From JBEKSX01 sp049516635 (GTDB lineage: Bacteria > Bacteroidota > Ignavibacteria > Tepidaquicellales > OLB5), in contig JBEKSX010000042.1 of assembly GCA_049516635.1 (NCBI GenBank), forward strand, positions 1 to 24,410: a stretch of 24,410 nt of DNA, given 5' to 3'. Numbering within the stretch: the first letter of the stretch is position 1; the number at the start of each line of letters is the position of its first letter. Of this stretch, positions 1 through 7,401 are shown piece by piece. The notes under the pieces were generated by a model. The model had not been told where the DNA came from and made no database searches. It saw nothing but the letters and a program-made list of their open reading frames with translations. Both the position numbers and the translations under genes were made by a program.

Positions 1-121
1 ACCATCCCCATGGTAACAGGCTGGGAACTAAGGATATTGATTTTAGAGGAAATAATAAAAAAGATTAATACAGCAAAAACCCTGCATGAGAAAGTGATGC
101 CCCTGAATAAAAAAATGTGTT

Positions 122-1657
122 TTATTCCCATTCTATTGTTGACGGCGGTTTATTACTGATATCATAAACCACGCGGTTAATCCCTTTTATTTTATTCGTT
201 ATTTCTGTTGATATCTCTTCCAGGATATCGGGCGGCATGTAAAACCAGTTTGCAGTCATACCATCCACGCTTTCCACAGCGCGTAATGCAATGACCCGCT
301 CATAAGTTCTGCTATCTCCCATAACCCCCACGGTAGAAACTGGAAGCAAAACAGCAAATGCCTGCCAAATTTTATCGTACAGTTTATTTTCTTTCAGACC
401 GTTAATGTAAATATAATCTGCTTCTCTTAATAGTTCAAGCTTTTCTTTATTAACTTCACCAAGTATCCGGACTGCAAGCCCCGGACCGGGAAAAGGATGC
501 CTTCCGATGATCTCCCCGGGGACCTGCAGCAGCCTACCGATCTCCCTGACCTCATCTTTGAATAATTCCCTGAATGGTTCAATAAGATCCATTTTTAGTG
601 ATCCTGGTAAGCCGCCTACGTTGTGGTGTGATTTAATCGTTACGGATGGTCCGAGAAAAGATGTAGATTCTATCACGTCAGGATACAACGTCCCTTGAAT
701 GAGGTACTTCAAATTGCCGGATTTCCTGGCATACTGCTGAAAAAGATCGATAAAAGTTTTACCGATGATCTTTCTTTTCTTTTCCGGTTCGCTCACCCCT
801 TTAAGCCTGCGGAGAAATATCCCTGTGCCATCGATAAAATTCAGGTTCAGTTTCTCCGAGAAGTACTTAACAATATCCCTGCTTTCATTTTTCCTCATCA
901 AGCCGTTATCAATATGCACACAAATGAGATTTTTTCCTAATGCTTTATTCACCAAAAAAGCTGCTACCGTTGAATCCACTCCCCCGCTCAAAGCCAGGAG
1001 GGCTTTATTCCTGCCGACTTTATTCTTTATCTCATTTACTTTCTCCTCGATGAAAGAGCCGATCTCCCATTTATTCCTTATCCTGCAGATCTTGAACAGG
1101 AAGTTTTTCAGGAGCTTTATGCCTTTTTCGGTGTGATGCACTTCAGGATGGAACTGAACCCCATAAATTTTATCCGATGGGTTCTCAAAGCTGCTTATAA
1201 GCCCGTTCTCACTCCTCGAAGTAACCAAAAAATCGGAAGGCAGCTCATCAATATAATCCGAATGGCTCATCCAGACAGTGACATCTTTATTTATTTTATC
1301 GAATAAAATCGAATTGTGCATGCTGTGGATCCGGGTCTTGCCGTACTCTCTTACCTTCCCCACTGAAACTTTTCCTTTGAAATGACTGGACAGCAAATGA
1401 AGACCGTAACAGATCCCGAGTATCGGAATATGGAGCTCGAGTATCTGCTTTGAAAGAGCTGGTGCATTTTTCAGATAAACGCTCGAAGGTCCTCCGGAAA
1501 GAATGATTCCTTTCAATCTTTTATCTTTTCTTAATCCGGAAAGATCGGCATTACACGAAATTATTTCCGAATATACCCGGCATTCCCTTACTTTCCTCGC
1601 AATTAGCTTTGTGTACTGCGAACCGAAATCTATTATAATTATTCTATCTGCCTGCAT
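122..1657 (-). CDS. guaA: GMP synthase (glutamine-hydrolysing)
   Basis: This enzyme converts XMP to GMP using glutamine and ATP, the last step of de novo GMP synthesis in the cytosol. At 511 aa it has the usual length. The N-terminal class I glutamine amidotransferase domain (about 5-190) carries the nucleophile Cys83 in GICYG and the partners His170 and Glu172 in QFHPEV. The ATP-pyrophosphatase domain follows, with the PP-loop SGGVDS at 224-229. The C-terminal dimerisation domain ends in the family-typical KPPSTIEWE. After the nucleophile the sequence reads YGLHLL where most GuaA proteins have YGMQ, a small departure near the active site. The gene begins 4 nt after the stop of the upstream sugar-kinase gene, so the two are probably cotranscribed. 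Confidence 0.97.
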   Translation of the reverse strand: MQADRIIIIDFGSQYTKLIARKVRECRVYSEIISCNADLSGLRKDKRLKGIILSGGPSSVYLKNAPALSKQILELHIPILGICYGLHLLSSHFKGKVSVGKVREYGKTRIHSMHNSILFDKINKDVTVWMSHSDYIDELPSDFLVTSRSENGLISSFENPSDKIYGVQFHPEVHHTEKGIKLLKNFLFKICRIRNKWEIGSFIEEKVNEIKNKVGRNKALLALSGGVDSTVAAFLVNKALGKNLICVHIDNGLMRKNESRDIVKYFSEKLNLNFIDGTGIFLRRLKGVSEPEKKRKIIGKTFIDLFQQYARKSGNLKYLIQGTLYPDVIESTSFLGPSVTIKSHHNVGGLPGSLKMDLIEPFRELFKDEVREIGRLLQVPGEIIGRHPFPGPGLAVRILGEVNKEKLELLREADYIYINGLKENKLYDKIWQAFAVLLPVSTVGVMGDSRTYERVIALRAVESVDGMTANWFYMPPDILEEISTEITNKIKGINRVVYDISNKPPSTIEWE

Positions 1658-1661
1658 AAAA

Positions 1662-2588
1662 TTATAATTTTAAGATCCTCTTCGCAATATTCACAGCACC
1701 TATAACGGGTCTCTGTTTTGGATTGAACAATTCTATCTGCGGGTACTTTTCTTTCACTATTTCTGTCAAATATTGCTCAAGTAATTTTTCTTCAGAAAAT
1801 AATGAACCGCAGAGAGCTATCGTAGAGCGTAAATTCTTTAATGGGATAAAATGATCTGCAAGATGCTCCGCTGCTTTCATTATGATATCAGCACTGATGA
1901 TATCGCCATTCTCAGCACAATCGAACACAGTGCCAGTTATTTTCGAGATCTCGAAATCATCGTGATATACTTTCTGCAGTATAGTATCTGCTGTTATGTC
2001 AAATCTCTTATGAATTTCTGAAGCAAGCAAAGTTTGCCTTCCCCTTCCGTCATAGTGTTTGGTTGCATCTGCTAATGCTTCTTTCGCAATCCAGTATCCG
2101 CTCCCTTCATCACCGAGATATCTGCCCCATCCGCCTATGCGAATTGTTTTCCTTTCATTATCTTTATAATACAGGACGGAGCCTGTACCCGATATCAATA
2201 TGCCGCAATTTGTTTCGTCAGGTTCGAATACCGAAGCGTGAGCAATTTCAGTATCGGGAAATATGGCTATGTTATTATAGTCAAGCCGTTCGGTCAGCAG
2301 GTTCTTTATCCTGATCCGGTCCAGATCGTGCCTGGCTCCTGCTATACCTGCAGCAATAAATCCTATCTTCGCCAGGCTGTTCCCGCATCTTGTTTTATCA
2401 ATGATATCGCACAGTGTATCAACGGTCTTTTTAACGCCCAGCAGGTTATAGTTTATCGGCGGAAAATGGAAATATTTTGTTTTATTTTCCTTTTTATCTG
2501 TAGAATATAGAACAGATTCCGAGCTGGTTGCTCCGGCATCGATTCCTATAATAGTCTTCCCTGCTTTTTTTGAAGAAAGCTTTTTCAA
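1662..2588 (-). CDS. N-acetylglucosamine kinase-like, BadF/BadG/BcrA/BcrD ATPase family
   Basis: This is a 308 aa ASKHA-fold kinase, probably acting on N-acetylglucosamine or a related amino sugar in cell-wall recycling. The N-terminal phosphate-binding loop GIDAGATSSE is at 15-24. A second loop, LISGTGS, is at 131-137, and the NAGK-type stretch GGWGRYLGDEGS is at 152-163. An Asp (D111, PDTEIA) lies where the family places its catalytic base. CGSLF and GAVNIA near the C-terminus fit the second domain. Members of this superfamily also include activators of 2-hydroxyacyl-CoA dehydratases, but no cysteine-rich [4Fe-4S] motif is visible and the GGWG...GDEGS block favours a sugar kinase. It sits 4 nt upstream of guaA. 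The exact substrate is inferred. Confidence 0.85.
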   Translation of the reverse strand: MKKLSSKKAGKTIIGIDAGATSSESVLYSTDKKENKTKYFHFPPINYNLLGVKKTVDTLCDIIDKTRCGNSLAKIGFIAAGIAGARHDLDRIRIKNLLTERLDYNNIAIFPDTEIAHASVFEPDETNCGILISGTGSVLYYKDNERKTIRIGGWGRYLGDEGSGYWIAKEALADATKHYDGRGRQTLLASEIHKRFDITADTILQKVYHDDFEISKITGTVFDCAENGDIISADIIMKAAEHLADHFIPLKNLRSTIALCGSLFSEEKLLEQYLTEIVKEKYPQIELFNPKQRPVIGAVNIAKRILKL

Positions 2589-2702
2589 AACGTTTAATTT
2601 TGAATAAAATACGAAAATAAAAGCAAAACTGAAATGTATAGAAATTATGAAAATAAATAAAAAATGTAGAGTTCGTCGCTTTACATTTATTAATCTATTT
2701 TC

Positions 2703-3302
2703 TTACCATTTCTCTTTGTGTATGTTCTCCGGTTTATACTTATCCTTTGGTTTATCTTCGCCTGTCGGGTGACCGATGGGAATGACGTTTAAAGGTATGA
2801 TATCCTGCGGGATATTTAAGACTTTCCTCACAAAGCCGGCTCTATCATCATAGGGATAAGCCGCTGTCCATACCGCCCCCAAACCAATCGCTTCTGCTGC
2901 TAGTAATATATTTTCGCTGGCAAGCGAGCAGTCGATTATTGCATACTCGGTCCTCTTATCAAAAGCTTTTTCAGGGATAGCGCAGACTATTATCGCTGCT
3001 CCTGCTTTATACAGCATCTTTGCAAACGGAAGTCCGTCCGCAAGTGAATCGAGCATACTTCGGCTTGTTACTACAACAAATGACCATGGCTGCATATTTA
3101 CAGCCGTAGGTGCGCACATCCCCGCTCTTAATAAAATATCAAGCTGTTCTGCAGTAACACCTTCACCTGTAAAGTTACGGACACTCTTCCTGCTGTGTAT
3201 CACCGTTAAAGCATCCGGAATTGAATCTACTTTCTGTGCAAGGATTGTATCTGTATTACTCATAAGAATTAATAATAAAGTTAAAAAAATAATGTTTTTC
3301 AT
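2703..3302 (-). CDS. Exported nitroreductase-family flavoprotein
   Basis: This is a 199 aa protein with a classic signal peptide: MKN, then a hydrophobic stretch 4-14, with probable cleavage near ILA-Q at 20-23. A nitroreductase-fold domain follows. HSRKSVRNF (36-44) matches the FMN-phosphate-binding segment and APTAVNMQPW (64-73) the second FMN contact. The AIGLGAVWTAAYP stretch and the late IGHP motif are also typical. The family transfers hydride from NAD(P)H to nitro compounds, quinones or similar acceptors through FMN. Most members are cytosolic, so the leader is unusual and implies a periplasmic or exported form whose electron donor is unclear. It is separated by about 110 nt from the kinase gene downstream and is probably its own transcription unit. 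Confidence 0.88.
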   Translation of the reverse strand: MKNIIFLTLLLILMSNTDTILAQKVDSIPDALTVIHSRKSVRNFTGEGVTAEQLDILLRAGMCAPTAVNMQPWSFVVVTSRSMLDSLADGLPFAKMLYKAGAAIIVCAIPEKAFDKRTEYAIIDCSLASENILLAAEAIGLGAVWTAAYPYDDRAGFVRKVLNIPQDIIPLNVIPIGHPTGEDKPKDKYKPENIHKEKW

Positions 3303-3406
3303 TGGAGTTAGTTATTATTCATTTAAAATTCTTCAAGGATTTAGCAATACAAAGATATTAACTGCCTGTTGCTCAATCAATGGAAAATACTTTTTAATAG
3401 AGTATT

Positions 3407-3502
3407 GATTTAAATGCACCAAATTATCACAGCGGAGTATATTTCTATAAGCTCACCGCCGGAAATTACAAACATGTTAAGAAGATAGTGTTAATAAAAT
3501 AG
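3407..3502 (+). pseudogene. Orphan fragment of a T9SS C-terminal sorting domain
   Basis: An open stretch of 31 codons ending in TAG translates to the end of a type IX secretion sorting domain. It reads from DLNAPNYHSGVYFYKLTAG to KKIVLIK, and matches the ends of the two intact sorting domains in this window (ASNYPSGIYFYKL...KMILIK and ASNLSSGVYLYRL...KMLVIK). An in-frame TAG at 3398-3400 lies just upstream and there is no start codon, so it cannot be a free-standing gene. It is best read as the 3' remnant of a deleted secreted-protein gene, in the same orientation as the propeller gene at 3706. Confidence 0.8.
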
Positions 3503-3514
3503 TGAAGCTATTTT

Positions 3515-3560
3515 TGCCTGTCCGACGCAGGCGGGAAACCCGGCTTAGACGGGCTGATCA
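3515..3560. repeat. GC-rich dispersed repeat
   Basis: Two small inverted repeats lie side by side: GCCTG/CAGGC, then CCCG/CGGG in CCCGGCTTAGACGGG (3539-3553). The second 15-mer recurs with one change at 20429-20443 (CCCGGCTCAGACGGG), which shows that it is dispersed. It interrupts an otherwise AT-rich interval. Confidence 0.65.
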
Positions 3561-3705
3561 AGTAAGCTGTTCAACCTCTACATATTCTTATTTTTTTCAT
3601 TATATTGAGGAAACTCAATGAGGTTAAAATATTTCACCCGGTGAATTCCCGATTTTCATCGGGGAGAGCAATTAAACTAACATTCCTATCATTTGTTTTT
3701 CACTT

Positions 3706-5349
3706 TTGAAAAAACTCTTTCTCATATTACTAATTAGTGCTTGCTCACTTCAAATTGTCAATACCCAGACTCAATTCCAGAGGACTATCGGCGGTTCGGG
3801 TGATGACCACGCCACTCCCATCATACAAACCACAGACGGCGGTTATGCAGCAGCTGGTTATACCAATTCATTTGGAGCTGGAGGTTATGATTTTTACATT
3901 GTGAAGCTTGACGGTACCGGTAGCACACTACAATGGAGCAGAACTATTGGGGGAACAGGCACTGACATTGCTTTGTCCATCACACAGACCGCTGACGGTG
4001 GTTACGCAGTGTCCGGTGAAACCAATTCGTTCGGAGCGGGGGGGTATGACGAATACATTGTGAAACTCGATTATAACGGTATACCTCAGTGGGCGAAAAC
4101 TATCGGTGGAACAGGTGATGATTTTGGTGAACACATCATTCAAACTACAGATGGGGGATATGCAGTGGGTGGCCAGACCAACTCTTTTGGTGCAGGGGAT
4201 TATGATATGAACATCGTGAAGTTCGACGCCGCCGGGTCTTTTCAGTGGAGCAGAACTATAGGCGGAACAAATTTAGACTATGCCCTGTCCATTATACAAA
4301 CCACTGACGGGGGCTATGCATTGTTTGGCTCTACCGACTCATTTGGAGCAGGGTATAATGATTTTTACATCGTTAAGCTTGATGGCAGCGGGTCGCTTCA
4401 ATGGAGCAGAACTATAGGCGGAGCAGGTGGTGACTACGGCTTTTCCATAATACAAACCAGTGACGGGGGTTATGCAATGTCCGGTACTACCATATCTTTT
4501 GGAGCAGGAAACCTTGATTTATATGTAGTGAAGCTTGACAGCAGCGGGTTGCTTCAGTGGAGCAGAACCATAGGCGGAACAAATCATGAATACGGATATT
4601 CCATCGTACAAACCACTGACGGGGGTTATGCTGTGTCTGCCTCCACCGCCTCTTTTGGAGCGGGAGGCTATGATGCATACATTGTAAAGCTTGACGGCAG
4701 CGGGTCGCTTCAGTGGAGTAGAACTATAGGCGGAGCAAATGATGATGATGTTTTATCTATCATACAAACCACAGACGTGGGCTATGTAGCTGCTGGCTCC
4801 ACCGCCTCTTTTGGAGCAGGTGGCTATGACGCATACATTGTAAAGCTTGACACCATCGGGAATATATGCGGAAATACTTCCTCACCTTTAAGCAACATTG
4901 GAAGCCCAACCTCGACCGTAATGTCTCCTTCACCGACTGTGACATCACCAACGCCAACAGTAACTACTCCTGTATCAACGATCGGTTCAGGCGGAACACT
5001 TACAATCATTTGTACTTTTACCGGAATTATACCGATATCAAACGAGATACCGAACTCGTATGAATTATATCAAAATTACCCTAACCCATTCAACCCGTCA
5101 ACAAAAATTAAGTTTGACATTCCCGCAGGTCCCCTCTCGAGAGGGGTGTCCACAGGGCGGGGTGTGTCAGTGAGATTAACAATCTACGATATCCTCGGTC
5201 GTGAATTGGAAATGCTGGTGAATCAGCAGTTACAACCCGGCACTTATAATGTTGACTGGGACGCATCCAACTATCCCAGCGGGATATATTTTTATAAGCT
5301 GGTGACGGATAATTTTATTGAAACAAATAAGATGATTTTAATTAAGTAG
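3706..5349 (+). CDS. T9SS-secreted protein with seven beta-propeller-like repeats
   Basis: This is a 547 aa secreted or surface-anchored protein. The start is TTG (MKKLFLILLI...), chosen because it gives a clean signal peptide (about 1-20) and no in-frame ATG precedes it. Residues 24 to about 388 form seven repeats of 52-53 aa with the consensus WSRTIGG..D...SIIQTTDGGY, then SFGAGGYD.YIVKLD.SGSLQ, most likely a seven-bladed beta-propeller. A Ser/Thr/Pro-rich linker (about 394-425) follows, then a T9SS type A sorting domain (446-547) with YQNYPNPFNPST, YDILGRE and the terminal KMILIK. Within the sorting domain, residues 475-488 are an extra segment encoded by a palindromic repeat (see 5130-5168). 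The repeats are very similar at DNA level, suggesting recent expansion. The ligand or activity is unknown. Confidence 0.88.
   Translation: MKKLFLILLISACSLQIVNTQTQFQRTIGGSGDDHATPIIQTTDGGYAAAGYTNSFGAGGYDFYIVKLDGTGSTLQWSRTIGGTGTDIALSITQTADGGYAVSGETNSFGAGGYDEYIVKLDYNGIPQWAKTIGGTGDDFGEHIIQTTDGGYAVGGQTNSFGAGDYDMNIVKFDAAGSFQWSRTIGGTNLDYALSIIQTTDGGYALFGSTDSFGAGYNDFYIVKLDGSGSLQWSRTIGGAGGDYGFSIIQTSDGGYAMSGTTISFGAGNLDLYVVKLDSSGLLQWSRTIGGTNHEYGYSIVQTTDGGYAVSASTASFGAGGYDAYIVKLDGSGSLQWSRTIGGANDDDVLSIIQTTDVGYVAAGSTASFGAGGYDAYIVKLDTIGNICGNTSSPLSNIGSPTSTVMSPSPTVTSPTPTVTTPVSTIGSGGTLTIICTFTGIIPISNEIPNSYELYQNYPNPFNPSTKIKFDIPAGPLSRGVSTGRGVSVRLTIYDILGRELEMLVNQQLQPGTYNVDWDASNYPSGIYFYKLVTDNFIETNKMILIK
5130..5168 (+). 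repeat. Palindromic dispersed repeat inserted in frame in a gene
   Basis: The segment begins with TCCCCTCTCGAGAGGGG (5130-5146), which includes a perfect 16-bp palindrome, and ends with GGGGTGTGT (5159-5167). The same two blocks occur in a non-coding copy on the opposite strand at 20558-20588. It lies between the FDIP and YDILG blocks of the sorting domain. That gap holds 21 residues here and only 10 in the sorting domain of the DUF1028 protein at 13906, so the element added about 11 residues without breaking the frame. Confidence 0.75.
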
Positions 5350-5408
5350 GGGTTTGTTATGGATTACCTTCAAATATTCCAAACACTTTATTTTCAACAA
5401 ATCCCTAC
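5346..5408. repeat. Inverted repeat spanning two convergent stop codons
   Basis: TAGGGGTTTGTT (5347-5358) and AACAAATCCCTA (5396-5407) form a 12-bp inverted repeat with one mismatch (a G-U pair in RNA), plus a flanking G-C pair. Each arm contains the TAG stop of one of the two convergent genes. There is no strong U-run after either arm, so a terminator role is only possible. Confidence 0.5.
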
Positions 5409-5653
5409 ACCGTTATTACAACTTCCGAGCCGTCTTTGCCCTTTACTTCTACTATATTAGTCCCTTTATAATCCTTTAGGGAGTAAAGTGATTTCTTGAG
5501 TTCTGTAAAATCCGTATTTCTGAACATATCCCGCACATCGTCATCAGCATGACTGATACCAAAACCGATAAGTCTTGCGGGTATCATCTCCACCACCCAG
5601 AAAGGGATCCGCAACCTGAATGTTCTGTCTTTGTTTGTTATTTTAATTTTCAT
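5405..5653 (-). CDS. Small protein of the DUF2089 operon
   Basis: This is an 82 aa uncharacterised protein and the last gene of a three-gene operon, starting 13 nt after the previous stop. It has no signal peptide or clear membrane helix. Its start (MKIKITNKDRTFRLRIPFWV) and end (NIVEVKGKDGSEVVITV) line up with residues 48-66 and 107-124 of the preceding 124 aa protein (LKVKV...VNIQLPIRF and KIVDIKSNSGDNVEVVIE). It therefore looks like a paralogue of that protein's C-terminal domain without the N-terminal helical part. The function is unknown. Operon position and resemblance suggest it works with, or competes with, its neighbour. Confidence 0.75.
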   Translation of the reverse strand: MKIKITNKDRTFRLRIPFWVVEMIPARLIGFGISHADDDVRDMFRNTDFTELKKSLYSLKDYKGTNIVEVKGKDGSEVVITV

Positions 5654-5666
5654 TTTAGTTTAAGGG

Positions 5667-6041
5667 TTATTCAATCACTACTTCCACATTGTCACCGCTA
5701 TTGCTCTTGATGTCCACTATCTTCCCTTCGATACCGTTCTCGATCGCATCCGCTATCATCTGCATGTCTATATCATGTTCGTGTTCGCCGTGGATGTTTA
5801 TCGGCATCTTGCCGAATGCTTTCAAGGCTGAACGTATAAACCTTATCGGTAATTGAATGTTCACGTTCTCGCCTTTGGCGGAATTCACTTTCACCTTCAG
5901 CATCTTTTCTGAATAATTAACGGCTGCAGGTTTCTCTTCCTCTGTTTTATGGTTGATGGCATCTATGAGCTCTGCGGCTTTTGAAGCATCTATCTTGCCT
6001 TCTTCGACCATCTTAAGTATTTTGCTTATGTTCTCGTTCAT
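5667..6041 (-). CDS. YvlB/LiaX N-terminal (SHOCT-like) domain protein
   Basis: This is a 124 aa protein and the second gene of the operon, 18 nt after the DUF2089 gene. The N-terminus (ISKILKMVEEGKIDASKAAELI, about 5-27) matches the short helical SHOCT-like module at the start of YvlB/LiaX-type envelope-stress proteins, where a G.I....A..LI pattern is characteristic. A beta-rich C-terminal part (48-124) follows, which the next small protein repeats. A His/Asp/Glu-rich stretch, HGEHEHDIDM (84-93), lies between them. No transmembrane segment is present. In Firmicutes such proteins are tied to cell-envelope stress responses, but the role here is inferred from the domain only. Confidence 0.75.
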   Translation of the reverse strand: MNENISKILKMVEEGKIDASKAAELIDAINHKTEEEKPAAVNYSEKMLKVKVNSAKGENVNIQLPIRFIRSALKAFGKMPINIHGEHEHDIDMQMIADAIENGIEGKIVDIKSNSGDNVEVVIE

Positions 6042-6059
6042 CTTAGATTCTCCTTTAGA

Positions 6060-6422
6060 TTATTTTTTTATTTTTTTAATTGCGTCGTCAGCTCCGATCT
6101 CCCCTTTTTCCAGGCTGCTTATTATATCGGTTATCTCGTTTACGGACTCTTCCTCAACTTTATAACCGAGTGATTTTATCACATCATCAAGCTTTGCACG
6201 AACCGTCGGGTAGGAAATACCAAGCTCCTTTTCCACATCTTTAATGATCCCTCTGCATTTTAAAAACACTTCCGCGAAACCAAGCTGTTCGCTGCTGAGC
6301 ATCTCAAACCGGGAAAGGTTGAATTCGCTTTCAATAACCGTTCCGCAGGTACTGCAGCTTAACCTGGTTGCCTTCAGCGGAGCATTACAGACGGGGCATT
6401 CGTTTATTAATTTGTATGGCAT
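6060..6422 (-). CDS. DUF2089 family zinc-ribbon/HTH regulator
   Basis: This is a 120 aa probable DNA-binding protein and the first gene of the operon. The N-terminal zinc ribbon has Cys9, Cys12, Cys23 and Cys26 (CPVC...CSTCG). A central helix-turn-helix region follows at about 56-86 (VEKELGISYPTVRAKLDDVI). The length and order match the DUF2089 family. The C-terminal tail (IISSLEKGEIGADDAIKKIK, about 100-119) resembles the SHOCT-like N-terminus of the next protein, so the two may interact or derive from one module. It probably autoregulates the operon from the promoter at 6445-6476. The regulatory role is inference from family and position. Confidence 0.88.
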   Translation of the reverse strand: MPYKLINECPVCNAPLKATRLSCSTCGTVIESEFNLSRFEMLSSEQLGFAEVFLKCRGIIKDVEKELGISYPTVRAKLDDVIKSLGYKVEEESVNEITDIISSLEKGEIGADDAIKKIKK

Positions 6423-6444
6423 ATCTATAATTATTTAATTGATA

Positions 6445-6476
6445 CAAATATAATATGAGAAATTGATAAAGTCAAG
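6445..6476 (-). promoter_or_regulatory. Bacteroidota-type promoter of the DUF2089 operon
   Basis: On the minus strand CTTGAC (-33 region) is followed after 18 nt by TATATTTG, an exact match to the Bacteroidota -7 consensus TAnnTTTG. It lies 23 nt upstream of the DUF2089 start codon, giving a very short leader. The surrounding 6425-6560 is strongly AT-rich. Confidence 0.65.
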
Positions 6477-6693
6477 TATTGACTTAATAATATTTATATA
6501 TTATATTTGATATTATTAATTATATTAATAGCTAATTAATAATCTTAAATGTTCATTTCTTTTAATATTAAGCATCTTTTGAAACTTTTTGAAACGATTT
6601 TGTGTCTTCGTAATAAAGTTCTGTATTTAAAGTTGATAAAAACAGATGTTTTTTCAAACAATTCGAGTTTATTTGCAAGAATAAAATTTAATC

Positions 6694-6724
6694 CTTGACA
6701 AACGGGAAAAAAATGATTATTTTG
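6694..6724 (+). promoter_or_regulatory. Promoter of the TetR-RND efflux operon
   Basis: CTTGACA is followed after 17-18 nt by TATTTTG, the same layout as the divergent promoter at 6445-6476. The -7 box runs directly into the palindromic operator. The 343-base interval between the divergent genes (6423-6765) otherwise contains only AT-rich sequence, including possible extra half-sites (TTGAAAC) around 6579-6596. Confidence 0.6.
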
Positions 6725-6751
6725 GAAACTTTAAAAACTAATAAAGTTTCC
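6724..6751. promoter_or_regulatory. Inverted-repeat operator, probable TetR binding site
   Basis: GGAAACTTT (6724-6732) and AAAGTTTCC (6743-6751) form a perfect 9-bp inverted repeat with a 10-bp spacer. It starts at the last base of the -7 box and ends 14 nt before the TetR start codon. A repressor bound here would cover the transcription start, so autorepression of the efflux operon is the natural reading. Confidence 0.7.
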
Positions 6752-6765
6752 CTATAACAGATAAA

Positions 6766-7401
6766 ATGACCGACCCCCAAATAGAAAGAGATAAGATATT
6801 AAGATATACTGAGGTGAAATTTCAATCCGAAGGATTCTATAAAATATCGATGGATGAGATTGCGCACGACCTTCAAATGAGTAAGAAAACGATTTATAAA
6901 TTCTTTCCGTCAAAAGAGAAGCTTGTAGAGAAAATAATTGATGATTCACTTTATTCGGCCAATAACGAAATCAATGCTATTTTAGGAACGGAAGAAGACG
7001 TCGTAACGAAATATGTGAAATTTATGAACATGTACTGCCGCATAGTTGCGAACAGCAGGGAAAGATGGTTAAAAGATCTTCAGCTGCATATGCCTGAGCT
7101 GTGGCAAAAAATAGATAAGTTCAGAAACGATAAAATATACTCAGGTTTAAGCCAGCTTCTTAAGCAGGGAAGAAAAGAAAAATATATTGAGAACTATCCG
7201 ACTGAAATAATTATAGCCTGCTTTGCCTCCACAATCAGGGCTACAATAGACCCGGATTTCATATTGAACAACAAGTTCTCCATTGAGGAAGCTTTTATAT
7301 ATACATTCGAGATGCTCCTCAACGGTATTTTAACAAGGGCCGGAAGGGAAAAGTATCAAAAAGTTAAAAATGAAATATTCGAACACGAACTCATTTTATA
7401 A
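6766..7401 (+). CDS. TetR/AcrR family transcriptional regulator of the efflux operon
   Basis: This is a 211 aa repressor-type protein. The N-terminal TetR helix-turn-helix (29-48: MDEIAHDLQMSKKTIYKFFP) is followed by the family-typical SKEKLVEKI. The rest is a helical ligand-binding/dimerisation domain (about 60-200). It is the first gene of a TetR-TolC-MFP-RND cluster, so it most likely senses a toxic compound and derepresses export. A perfect inverted repeat directly upstream is its likely operator. The ATG at 6766 is supported by the promoter position. The inducer cannot be read from the sequence. Confidence 0.92.
   Translation: MTDPQIERDKILRYTEVKFQSEGFYKISMDEIAHDLQMSKKTIYKFFPSKEKLVEKIIDDSLYSANNEINAILGTEEDVVTKYVKFMNMYCRIVANSRERWLKDLQLHMPELWQKIDKFRNDKIYSGLSQLLKQGRKEKYIENYPTEIIIACFASTIRATIDPDFILNNKFSIEEAFIYTFEMLLNGILTRAGREKYQKVKNEIFEHELIL

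Larger units (their letters stand above)
3303..3705. other. Gene-free interval with remnants and small hairpins
   Basis: This 403-base interval lies between the divergent nitroreductase and propeller genes. Besides the sorting-domain remnant (3407-3502) it holds a GC-rich repeat at 3515-3560 and a GAAA-capped hairpin at 3604-3619 (ATTGAG/CTCAAT). A CCCGAT/ATCGGG hairpin with a TTTC loop lies at 3648-3663, about 40 nt before the propeller start. No further gene is visible. Confidence 0.7.

Noticed and set aside
1..159. Open plus-strand frame from the window edge (TIPMVTGWELRILILEE...) ending inside the guaA 3' end.
   Set aside because: It could be the tail of a convergent gene, but it is only about 52 codons, overlaps guaA by 38 nt, and matches no family I know. 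The evidence is too thin for a feature.
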